Origin: Stenotrophomonas maltophilia
GTDB lineage: Bacteria > Pseudomonadota > Gammaproteobacteria > Xanthomonadales > Xanthomonadaceae
DNA: 21,965 nucleotides
Reading direction: 5' to 3'
Assembly: GCA_002386405.1 (NCBI GenBank)
Contig: DGIP01000293.1
Location: 1 to 21,965, forward strand
The position numbers and the translations under genes were made by a program. Below the pieces are notes generated by a model. It saw nothing but the letters and a program-made list of their open reading frames with translations. It had not been told where the DNA came from and did no database searches. Shown here one piece after another: positions 14,665-21,965 of this stretch. How positions within the stretch are numbered: the stretch's first letter is position 1; each line of letters opens with the position of its first letter.

Positions 14665-15295
14665 GCGGTATCGCGTCCGCATCGACGCAGGCGACCAGCT
14701 GCTCGCCAATGCCCATTACCGGTGCGATGCCGGCGGTGAAACGCGAGTACGCCGGCAGCACGGTCAGGCGCTCGCGCAACCAGAACGCCGGCCAGCGCCG
14801 CTGCATGCCGGGCAGGCGTGCGAGCGGATGCAGGTGGCCGCACAGCACGTGCAGGGTGGGGTGCGGCTGCGGATCATGCCGCAGCAGGAACGGGCCTTCC
14901 TGCACGCGTTCGCCCAGCAGGGTGATGCCCAGGTCGGCCTTGGGCAGCACGCGGTCGTGGTTGCCGGCCACTGCGCCGATCTCCAGCTGCGGATGCTGCT
15001 CGCGCCATGCCTGCCATTGCCGGTACCAGGCGGCCCGATGCGCCGGGCCGTGCAGCACGTCGCCCAGGATCCACAACGTGCGCACGGGGCGTTCGGCAAC
15101 GAGCCGGGTCAACCGTTCCAGATCATCACCCGTGCCGCCGCTGGGCAGGCCGATACCCGCGCGCCGGAACAGATCGGCCTTGCCAAGGTGCAGGTCGGCA
15201 ATCAGCAGCGCCTCGCGCGCCGGCCAGTACAGCGCGCGCTCGCCGAGCAGGCGTACCTGCTCGCCCGCGATATCGGTCACGACGTCAATCGGCAT
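14651..15295 (-). CDS. pdeM: Ligase-associated DNA repair metallophosphoesterase (PdeM)
   Basis: This 214-residue calcineurin-like phosphoesterase is the nuclease of the ligase-associated repair cluster. Characterised relatives are manganese-dependent DNA endonucleases. Metal-binding motifs appear in order: DLHLG (Asp34, His36), GD (78-79), GNHD (111-114) and GHLH (153-156). The ATG at 15295 has GGAG seven bases upstream and lies inside the helicase gene (11-base overlap), so translation is coupled. It is the last gene of a four-gene operon. Confidence 0.93.
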   Translation of the reverse strand: MPIDVVTDIAGEQVRLLGERALYWPAREALLIADLHLGKADLFRRAGIGLPSGGTGDDLERLTRLVAERPVRTLWILGDVLHGPAHRAAWYRQWQAWREQHPQLEIGAVAGNHDRVLPKADLGITLLGERVQEGPFLLRHDPQPHPTLHVLCGHLHPLARLPGMQRRWPAFWLRERLTVLPAYSRFTAGIAPVMGIGEQLVACVDADAIPLPAR

Positions 15296-17750
15296 GGCGT
15301 TTCTCCAGTTGGCCTACGGCGCGCAGCACGCGCGTCTTCCAGTCTTCGTTGCTGAGCTGCCCGCGCAGACGCTCGGCCCACAGCGGGAATGACAAGGGCC
15401 CCAGCGTTGCCGGGTGCTGCACGCACAACGTGCGTGCCTGGCAGCGGCGCAGCGTTTCGGCCAGGCAGGCCAGGTCGAGCTGCTCATGCAGGACTTCACG
15501 TTCGGCCAGGCCGAGCAGGATGTGCCCGGGATCATGCTGGCGCAGCACGTCATACAGCAGGCCGGCCGAGGCCTGCAGCTGGCGCAGGCTGCGTGGCGTG
15601 CGCCCCGGCAGCGCCGGAATCAACAACCCGGACACGCGCGCGATGTCGCGGAACTGGCGGCGCGCCAGCTCGCCCAGGTTGAGGCTGTCGCGCAGGTCCT
15701 CGAACAGGCCGTCCGGCTGCAGCAGCGCAGCCACCTGCACCGCATCCACCTCGACCGCGCGCGCCGGTGCCAGCACGAAGCCATAGTCGTTCGCGGCGTA
15801 GCCAAACGTATTGGCCTGCACGCGTGTCCAGCGCATCGCCATCAGCGCGGCCAGCCCCTCGTTGACCTGGCGCCCGGCGAACGGATACACGAACACGAAC
15901 TGGCCTTCGCGGCGGCGCACGCTCTCCACCAGCAGCAGTGACGGGCCGGGCAGGGCGGACACGCGTGCCTGCAGGCGCAACAGGGGGGCCAGCCAGTGCA
16001 TTTCCGGGCTGTCGGGCGCAGCCGCGAGCACGCGTTCCATTTCGTGGCCCAGCGCCTCCGACAACGGCAGGCGGCCGCCCTGCCAGCGCGGCACCACGCC
16101 ATCGCCGCCACGCGCCAGCTTGACGTAGGCAGTGAGATTCTCCAGCCGCACCAGCTCCAGCAGCCGGCCGGCGAACTGGAAGCGGTCGCCGGGGCGCAGG
16201 CGGCCGACGAACTGCTCTTCCACGCTGCCGAGCCGGCCGCCGCGCATGAACTGCACCATGACGCTGCCATCGCTGGTGATGGTGCCGATCGACAGCCGGT
16301 GGCGCAGCGCCACGCGGCGGTCGTGCACGCGGTAGACACCGTCGTCGTCGCGCACCACCTTGTGGAAATCCGGGTACTGCGCGAGCGCCTGGCCGCCCTG
16401 CACGATGAAGTCCAGCACGCCCTGCCACTGCGCGTCGTCCAGCGACGCGAACGCGTGGGTCCGGCGTACCTCGGCCAGCAGTCGGTCGGCGCGGAAGCCG
16501 CCGCCCAGCGCGCAGCTCACGCAGTGCTGGGCCAGTACATCCAGCGACAACCGCAGCGGGCGTCGCGCTTCGATCACGCCCTCGGCCAGTGCACGTCGTG
16601 CCGCGGCGTACTCCACCAGCTCCAGCGCATGCGACGGCACGCAGATGATGTGGCCCGATTCCCCCGGGCGATGCCGCGCGCGCCCGGCGCGCTGCACCAG
16701 CCGCGCGATGCCTTTCGGGCTGCCGATCTGCAGGACCTGGTCCACGGCCGGGAAATCCACCCCCAGGTCGAGGCTGGAGGTAGCCACCACGCAGCGCAAT
16801 GCACCGTCGCGCAGGCCCTGCTCGACGATGCGGCGCTGCGCGGGATCCAGCGAGCCGTGGTGCAGGCCCAACGTGGCCGGGTCTTCGGGCCACACCGCCG
16901 ACAGCGCCTGGTGCCACAGCTCGGCCTGCGCGCGGGTGTTGGTGAACAGCAGGCTGGTGCCCACCGCGAACAGCTTCTGCTGCACCCGCTGCAGCTGCGA
17001 CAGGCCCAGGTGGCCCGCCCATGGAAAGCGTTCGCCGTGCGCGGGCAACAGCGTCTCCACCTTCACCGGGCGCGGCCGCGCGCCCGACACCAGCGGCGCG
17101 TCGGGTACATCTGGCAGCAGCACCTCGCGCGCTTCGTCCAGGTTGCCAAGCGTGGCCGACAGGCCCCAGACCTGCAGCGCCGGCAGCGCATCGCGCAGGC
17201 GCCGCAGGTTCAGCTGCAGCAGCACGCCGCGCTTGTTGCCGAGCAGCTCATGCCACTCATCCACCACCACGCAGCGCAGCCGGCGCATGCGCTCCAGCGT
17301 ATCGGGGTAGCTCAGCAGCAGCGCCAGCGATTCAGGCGTGGTCACCAGCACGTCGATCCGGCCTTCGCGGGCCAGGCGTTTGTCGCGCGCGCTGGCATCG
17401 CCAGTGCGCAGCCCCACCTGCCAGTCCAGTCCAAGTGCCGCCAGCGGTTCACGCAGCGCGCGTGCGGTATCGCTGGCCAGCGCGCGCAGCGGGGTGATCC
17501 ACAGCACCTGCAGCGCCGGCACCGTCTTGCCGGTGCGTGCACCCGGTGCGCGCGGCAACGGGTCGACCAGCGCCTGCAGCAGCGGCCCGCCGAACATCGC
17601 CAGCGTCTTGCCGCTGCCGGTGGGGGTGTGCAGCAGCCCGGACTGGCCGGCCAGGTAATGCCGCCACATCGTCTTCTGGAACGACAGCGGCGACCAGCCT
17701 CGGCTGGCGAACCACGCGGCCAGCCGCGCCATCGCGTCGCGTCGGGTCAC
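15285..17750 (-). CDS. Ligase-associated Lhr-type DEXH helicase
   Basis: This 821-residue superfamily 2 helicase corresponds to the Lhr core. It has Walker A TPTGSGKT (42-49), motif II DEWH (154-157), motif III SAT (188-190) and motif VI QRAGRARH (343-350). The winged-helix and Lhr-specific C-terminal regions make up the rest. Family members translocate 3'-to-5' on single-stranded DNA and unwind duplexes, with preference for RNA:DNA hybrids in some. The GTG at 17750 overlaps the ligase stop by 4 bases. An ATG at 17732 (residue 7) is an alternative start. It is shorter than full Lhr (about 1500 residues) and matches the Lhr-core size found next to ligases. Confidence 0.94.
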   Translation of the reverse strand: MTRRDAMARLAAWFASRGWSPLSFQKTMWRHYLAGQSGLLHTPTGSGKTLAMFGGPLLQALVDPLPRAPGARTGKTVPALQVLWITPLRALASDTARALREPLAALGLDWQVGLRTGDASARDKRLAREGRIDVLVTTPESLALLLSYPDTLERMRRLRCVVVDEWHELLGNKRGVLLQLNLRRLRDALPALQVWGLSATLGNLDEAREVLLPDVPDAPLVSGARPRPVKVETLLPAHGERFPWAGHLGLSQLQRVQQKLFAVGTSLLFTNTRAQAELWHQALSAVWPEDPATLGLHHGSLDPAQRRIVEQGLRDGALRCVVATSSLDLGVDFPAVDQVLQIGSPKGIARLVQRAGRARHRPGESGHIICVPSHALELVEYAAARRALAEGVIEARRPLRLSLDVLAQHCVSCALGGGFRADRLLAEVRRTHAFASLDDAQWQGVLDFIVQGGQALAQYPDFHKVVRDDDGVYRVHDRRVALRHRLSIGTITSDGSVMVQFMRGGRLGSVEEQFVGRLRPGDRFQFAGRLLELVRLENLTAYVKLARGGDGVVPRWQGGRLPLSEALGHEMERVLAAAPDSPEMHWLAPLLRLQARVSALPGPSLLLVESVRRREGQFVFVYPFAGRQVNEGLAALMAMRWTRVQANTFGYAANDYGFVLAPARAVEVDAVQVAALLQPDGLFEDLRDSLNLGELARRQFRDIARVSGLLIPALPGRTPRSLRQLQASAGLLYDVLRQHDPGHILLGLAEREVLHEQLDLACLAETLRRCQARTLCVQHPATLGPLSFPLWAERLRGQLSNEDWKTRVLRAVGQLEKRHAD

Positions 17751-19351
17751 CGCGCCAGCGCCTGCAGCTGGGCCAGCGTGTCGGCTTCGCTGGCCGGCTT
17801 GTCATGGCGCCAGCGCAGGATGCGCGGGAAGCGCACCGCGATGCCGGATTTATGCCGGCTGCTGCGATTGACTGCTTCAAAGCCGAGTTCGAACACCTGT
17901 TCGCCGCGCACGCTGCGCACCGGGCCGAAACGTTCGATCGTGTTGGCGCGGATCCAGCGGTCCAACACCGCGATCTCCTTGTCATCCAGTCCCGAATAGG
18001 CCTTGGCCACCGGCACCAGCCGCTCGCCGTCCCACACCCCGAAGGTGTAGTCGGTGTACAGCGTGCTGCGCCGGCCATGCCCGGCCTGTGCGTAGATCAT
18101 CACCGCATCGATGGTCAGCGGCTCGATCTTCCACTTCCACCAGTCGCCACGGCGGCGGCCGCCCTGGTAGGCCGAGGTGCTGCGCTTGAGCATCAACCCT
18201 TCCACGCCGCGTTCGCGCGCCAACGCGCGCTGCGTGGCCGCATCCTGCCAGTCGGTGGCATCGAGCGTGGGCGACAGCACCACGCGCGTATCGTCGAGCG
18301 TGGCGAGCACCTCGGCCAGCAGGGCGCGTCGTTCGGCCAGCGGATGCTGGCGCAGGTCGTTGCCATTGAATTCGAGCAGGTCGTAGGCAAGCACGCGCAC
18401 CGGGGTATCGCGCAACGTCTTCGGGCCGGGCTTGCGCCGTTGGATCCGGGTCTGCAGGGCGGTGAAAGGCAACGGCTGTGCATCGTCGTCGCGCCAGGCG
18501 AGCAGCTCGCCATCGATCACGGTGCCGTCCGGCAGCGCCATCGCGGCCTCCTCGATTTCGGGGAAGCGCCCATCCAGCCGCTCTTCGCCGCGCGACCACA
18601 GTGCGACTTCGCCTTTGCGACGCAGCAGCTGCAGGCGGATGCCATCCCACTTCCATTCCAGCGTCCACTCGCCGATCGGCCCAAGGCTGTCGACATCTGC
18701 TTCGATCGGCGAGGCCAGGAAGAACGGATACGGCTGCTGGCGGTCTTCAGGGCGTTCTTCGGCGCTCAGCAGGTTGGCGAGCAACCCCGGCGAGGGCACC
18801 CAGTCGCCCAGCATGCGCTGGGCGATGCGGGCGATGTCGATCCCCGACAGTTCCGCCAGCGCCTGCTGGACCAGCCGCTGGGAGACGCCCACGCGCAGCG
18901 CGCCGGTCAGCAGCTTGTTGAACACCAGTCGCTCGGCGGCAGGCAGCTGCCTCCAGCCAGTCTCCACCGCGGCACGGCGTACCGGTTCGGGCTGGTTGGC
19001 CACGGCCAGCAGGTGTTCTTCGATCCACTCGGCAAGCGGCCGGTCCTGCGCCCCTGCAGCGGGATCATCCAGCAGCAGGGTCAGCGTTTCGGCCAGGTCG
19101 CCGACCTGGTCGTAACTGTCGGCCACCAGCCATGCGGGCAGGCCCGATGCCTCGGCGATCCAGGCGCGCAGTTCACCGCTGGCGGCGATCTTCCGGCGCG
19201 CGCCGCCGACCTTGCCGCCACTGAGCAGGTACAGCGCCCACGCCGCGTCGTGCGGCCGCGCATCGCGGAAATAGGCCACCAGCGCGGCGCGTTTGTCCAA
19301 CGTGGCGGTGCTGCGGTCCAGGCGCTGGTAGAGCGCGGCGAACGCCTTCAT
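17747..19351 (-). CDS. ATP-dependent DNA ligase
   Basis: This 534-residue ligase seals nicks through a lysyl-AMP intermediate. The N-terminal DNA-binding domain (about 1-200) precedes the nucleotidyltransferase domain. That domain has motif I KWDG (adenylated Lys234), motif III-like region around YDLLEFNG, motif IV EGLMLK (384-389) and motif V WWKWK (404-408). The OB-fold ends near residue 534. It resembles LigB/archaeal-type ligases and not NAD-dependent LigA. Start ATG 19351 overlaps the exonuclease stop (ATGA) with a GGAG upstream. It is presumably a dedicated repair ligase working with the co-encoded nucleases and helicase. Confidence 0.95.
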   Translation of the reverse strand: MKAFAALYQRLDRSTATLDKRAALVAYFRDARPHDAAWALYLLSGGKVGGARRKIAASGELRAWIAEASGLPAWLVADSYDQVGDLAETLTLLLDDPAAGAQDRPLAEWIEEHLLAVANQPEPVRRAAVETGWRQLPAAERLVFNKLLTGALRVGVSQRLVQQALAELSGIDIARIAQRMLGDWVPSPGLLANLLSAEERPEDRQQPYPFFLASPIEADVDSLGPIGEWTLEWKWDGIRLQLLRRKGEVALWSRGEERLDGRFPEIEEAAMALPDGTVIDGELLAWRDDDAQPLPFTALQTRIQRRKPGPKTLRDTPVRVLAYDLLEFNGNDLRQHPLAERRALLAEVLATLDDTRVVLSPTLDATDWQDAATQRALARERGVEGLMLKRSTSAYQGGRRRGDWWKWKIEPLTIDAVMIYAQAGHGRRSTLYTDYTFGVWDGERLVPVAKAYSGLDDKEIAVLDRWIRANTIERFGPVRSVRGEQVFELGFEAVNRSSRHKSGIAVRFPRILRWRHDKPASEADTLAQLQALAR

Positions 19352-20355
19352 TCCTCGCTCCCGAAATCGGTGCGGAAGGCTTCGGCGGCAATGCCACGTT
19401 CGCGCAGGAAGGGGATCAGCGCATCGGTGTTGCCATGGGTGGCGATCACCCGGCGCGCACCGGTCTGTTCAATGGTCTGCAGCAATGCCGGCCAGTCGGC
19501 ATGGTCGGACACCACGAAGCCACGGTCGTAGTTGCGCCGGCGCCGGTTGCCGCGCAGCCGCATCCAGCCCGACGCGAACCCCAGCTGGTGCCTGCCGAAG
19601 CGGCGCACCCAGGTAGTGCCTGCGGCAGAGGGCGGGGCCAGGATCAATTTTCCGGCTGCATCGGGTTCGCGCCCCTGTTCGGCCACCGTATGCGTTTCCA
19701 GCATGGCGATGCCGGCCTCGCGGTACACCGCCACGCCATTGGCGATGGCGCCGTGCAGCCAGGCCGGTTGATCGTCCAGCGGCAGCAGTTCGGCCAGCAC
19801 CCGCTGTGCCTTGCCGAGTGCGTAACACAGCAGGATCGCCGCTTCGCCGCGCTGTGCGCACTCGCGCCGCCAGGCCACGATCTCGGCGGCGACCTCGCGC
19901 GTGTCCTGCCAGCGGTAGATCGGCAACGCAAACGTTGCCTCGGTGATGAACACATCGCAGGGCACCACCTCGAACGGCGCGCAGGTCGGGTCCGGTTGGC
20001 GCTTGTAGTCGCCCGAGGCCACCCACACCTGCTGGCCGTCATCGATGCGCACCTGCGCCGACCCCAGTACATGCCCGGCCGAGTGCAGCGAGACCTGCAC
20101 GCCGCCCAGCGTGAAGCGTTCACCGTAGTCATGCGCCTGCAGCGCCACATCGCCCAGCCGCCAGCGCAGGATCGGCACGCTGCCGGTACTGCAGTAGTAC
20201 TGGCCCATGCCGCTGCGCGCGTGGTCGCCATGGCCGTGGGTGATCACCGCGCGCGGCACCGGCCGCCACGGATCGATATGGAAATCGCCGGCAGGGCAGT
20301 ACAGGCCCTCGGGGCGCAGTACTACCAGGTCGCTGTGTGCCGCGTGCGTCGTCAT
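19348..20355 (-). CDS. Ligase-associated MBL-fold exonuclease
   Basis: This 335-residue metallo-beta-lactamase/beta-CASP-type protein is first in the repair operon. The metal motif THGHGDH has His40, His42, Asp44 and His45. Further ligands are likely His95 (SAGHVLGS), Asp116 (SGDYK) and a C-terminal VSDHADW. Homologues in such clusters are assigned as DNA exonucleases related to Artemis/SNM1. The frame stays open on the minus strand up to 21465, antisense to aidB. I chose the ATG at 20355 since the product then starts like family members and has their usual length (about 330-340). Only a weak AGG precedes it. Confidence 0.92.
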   Translation of the reverse strand: MTTHAAHSDLVVLRPEGLYCPAGDFHIDPWRPVPRAVITHGHGDHARSGMGQYYCSTGSVPILRWRLGDVALQAHDYGERFTLGGVQVSLHSAGHVLGSAQVRIDDGQQVWVASGDYKRQPDPTCAPFEVVPCDVFITEATFALPIYRWQDTREVAAEIVAWRRECAQRGEAAILLCYALGKAQRVLAELLPLDDQPAWLHGAIANGVAVYREAGIAMLETHTVAEQGREPDAAGKLILAPPSAAGTTWVRRFGRHQLGFASGWMRLRGNRRRRNYDRGFVVSDHADWPALLQTIEQTGARRVIATHGNTDALIPFLRERGIAAEAFRTDFGSEE

Positions 20356-20376
20356 GCCTGCACTGTGCCGCCGCGT

Positions 20377-20386
20377 TCGTGCACGA
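20377..20386. promoter_or_regulatory. Palindrome in the exonuclease/aidB divergent region
   Basis: TCGTGCACGA is a perfect 10-bp palindrome located 22 bases upstream of the exonuclease start and 75 upstream of aidB. It could be an operator shared by both genes. It does not match the E. coli Ada box or a LexA box. Confidence 0.3.
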
Positions 20387-20460
20387 GGTGAGAATCCGCC
20401 TGAACAGCAGCCGGCATGCGGATGCGGCAGAATCGTCGGGTCCGCCAGGAGGCTCGCACG

Positions 20461-21965
20461 ATGACGTCCGTATTGCCTGCATTCGAGACCCATGAGGTGG
20501 CCAACCAGCCGCCCCCGTTCGGCGGCCGCAACCTGTGGGCCGACGATGTGGCATTGAACGAAGCGGTGCAGCGCGAAGGCGGAGCTGCATTCATCGACCT
20601 GCTGCAGGCCTATGGTGCCATCGCGGGCGACACGCTCTACCGGCTGGGTTTCGACGCCAACCGCGACCGCCCGCGGCTGCGCACGCACGACGCGCAGGGG
20701 CACCGCATCGACACCGTGGAGTTCCATCCGGCCTACCACCAGCTGATGGAGCTGGCCAAGCGCCACGGGGTGGCGGGACTGTCGTGGCAGCAGGGCGGTC
20801 CCGGCGCGCACGTGGCCCGCGCCGCACTCAGTTTCCTCCACCACCAGGCCGACGCCGGCACCAGCTGCCCGCTGACCATGACCCATGCCGCCGTGGCGGT
20901 GCTGCGCCAGGAGCCGTTGCTGGCCGAGTGGGCCGAAAAAGCCGCCGCGCCGGTCTACGATCCGCGCGACGTGCCGATGGCCGACAAGGCCGGCATCACC
21001 CTGGGCATGGGCATGACCGAGAAGCAGGGCGGCTCGGACGTGCGCAGCAACACCACCCGTGCCGAGCTGCGCGAGGACGGCAGCTATGCGCTGGTGGGCC
21101 ACAAGTGGTTCTTCTCCGCCCCGATGTCCGACGCGTTCCTGGTGCTGGCGCAGGCGCCCGGCGGACTGACCTGCTTCCTGATGCCGCGGCGCCTGGCCGA
21201 TGGCAACCGCAACGCGTTCCGCCTGATGCGGCTGAAGGACAAGCTGGGCGACTGGTCCAACGCGTCCAGCGAGATCGAGCTGTGCGGTGCCTGGGCGCGC
21301 CGGGTTGGCGCCGAAGGGCGCGGCGTGGCAACCATCATCGGCATGGTGATGTTGACGCGGCTGGACTGCATGCTGGGTGCGGCGGCGGAAATGCGCATGG
21401 CCCTGGCGCAGGCGCTGCACCACACCCGCCACCGCAGCAGCTTCGGGCGCCGGCTGTGCGAGCACCCGCTGATGGCCAACGTGCTGGCTGACCTGGCGAT
21501 CGAATCCGAAGCGGCGACCACCTTCGCCATGCGCGTGGCGCGCGCGGTCGACCAGGCGCCGCAGGATGCGCAGGAGGCCGCGTTCGCACGCATTGCAACC
21601 GCCGTGGGCAAGTACTGGGTCTGCAAGCGGGCCGCGGTGTTCGTCAACGAAGCGCAGGAATGCCTGGGCGGCGCCGGCTACGTCGAGGAATCGATACTGC
21701 CGCGCCTGTACCGGCAGGCACCGTTGAATTCCATCTGGGAGGGCAGTGGCAACATCCAGTGCCTGGATGTGCTGCGTGCGCTGGCACGCGAGCCGCAGGT
21801 GCTGCCGGTGCTGGATGCGGAACTGGATGCGGTGGCCGGGCGCGATGCGGACTATGACCGCGCGTTGGCTTCGTTGCGGGAGCTGCTGGCGGCTACGCCG
21901 TCGGAAGCGCAGGCGCGGGTGGTGACCGAACGGCTGGCGCTGTTGCTGCAGGCCGCCGTGCTGCT
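20461..21965 (+). CDS. aidB: Alkylation-response flavoprotein AidB (3' end beyond window)
   Basis: This is an acyl-CoA-dehydrogenase-fold flavoprotein of the AidB branch, induced in E. coli by the Ada adaptive response and thought to protect DNA from alkylating agents. The first 501 of about 540-550 residues are present. The diagnostic stretch GMGMTEKQGGSDV (182-194), then SNTTRAE, VGHKWFFS and PLNSIWEGSGNI (Glu427), closely matches E. coli AidB as remembered. FAD-binding and acyl-CoA dehydrogenase domains are intact. The C-terminal DNA-binding region is cut by the window edge. AGGAGG at 20447-20452, 8 bases from ATG 20461, is an ideal ribosome binding site. It is divergent from the repair operon. 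Confidence 0.93.
   Translation, partial: MTSVLPAFETHEVANQPPPFGGRNLWADDVALNEAVQREGGAAFIDLLQAYGAIAGDTLYRLGFDANRDRPRLRTHDAQGHRIDTVEFHPAYHQLMELAKRHGVAGLSWQQGGPGAHVARAALSFLHHQADAGTSCPLTMTHAAVAVLRQEPLLAEWAEKAAAPVYDPRDVPMADKAGITLGMGMTEKQGGSDVRSNTTRAELREDGSYALVGHKWFFSAPMSDAFLVLAQAPGGLTCFLMPRRLADGNRNAFRLMRLKDKLGDWSNASSEIELCGAWARRVGAEGRGVATIIGMVMLTRLDCMLGAAAEMRMALAQALHHTRHRSSFGRRLCEHPLMANVLADLAIESEAATTFAMRVARAVDQAPQDAQEAAFARIATAVGKYWVCKRAAVFVNEAQECLGGAGYVEESILPRLYRQAPLNSIWEGSGNIQCLDVLRALAREPQVLPVLDAELDAVAGRDADYDRALASLRELLAATPSEAQARVVTERLALLLQAAVL

Noticed and set aside
15996..17999. Long + strand open frame antisense to the Lhr-type helicase, with similar ones opposite the ligase (17537-19531) and the monooxygenase (13125-14843, minus strand)
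   Set aside because: These are composition artefacts in high-GC sequence. The opposite strand carries full helicase, ligase and monooxygenase motifs.
20356..20460. Ada box or SOS (LexA) box controlling aidB or the repair operon
   Set aside because: Neither AAAGCGCA nor a LexA-type palindrome could be found on either strand.
20356..21465. N-terminal extension of the exonuclease on the minus strand
   Set aside because: It would run antisense through aidB and more than double the protein. The ATG at 20355 gives a normal family length.

Overview
The window is high-GC DNA from a gammaproteobacterium of the Xanthomonadaceae, most likely Stenotrophomonas. Three things point there: protein sequences very close to Xanthomonas/Stenotrophomonas LepA and RlmD as I remember them, the gene order rseA-degP-lepA-lepB-DUF4845-rnc-era-recO, and a pair of GTAG-headed palindromes of the kind abundant in S. 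maltophilia. The first 14 bases match the end of the Illumina TruSeq adapter, so the window probably starts at a contig end. No rRNA, tRNA, insertion sequence or CRISPR array was seen. Genes are tightly packed and no gap exceeds 300 bases.

Region 1 (1-7388, all +) is an envelope-stress and translation/repair block. It holds the end of rseA (anti-sigma-E), a DegP/MucD protease with a lipoprotein-type signal, a terminator, then lepA, lepB (signal peptidase I), a DUF4845 membrane protein, rnc (RNase III), era and recO. The last genes overlap or nearly touch and look like one operon.

Region 2 (7383-7597) is the only clearly repetitive stretch. A 37-bp tandem repeat starts at the recO stop codon and runs into two inverted GTAG-type REP hairpins with a G-rich centre. 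It lies between the convergent recO and a minus-strand gene for an orphan REC-Hpt phosphorelay protein.

Region 3 (8303-12697) runs from a divergent promoter region to rlmD (23S rRNA m5U1939 methyltransferase) plus a CYTH-domain protein, then to nagZ-hpt-mtiP. NagZ recycles peptidoglycan sugars. MtiP releases hypoxanthine from methylthioinosine and Hpt can convert it to IMP, so hpt and mtiP form a short salvage route.

Region 4 (12698-14624) has a cold-shock-domain gene with its own sigma70 promoter and strong terminator, an FAD monooxygenase of unknown substrate, and a small gene of unknown function.

Region 5 (14643-21965) is a DNA-repair block. Four overlapping minus-strand genes encode an MBL-fold exonuclease, an ATP-dependent DNA ligase, an Lhr-type helicase and a metallophosphoesterase nuclease, the known ligase-associated DNA repair cluster. 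Divergent from it, 105 bp away, is aidB (alkylation-response flavoprotein), cut off by the window end. This pairing is the most interesting functional association here. I did not find a clearly undescribed system.
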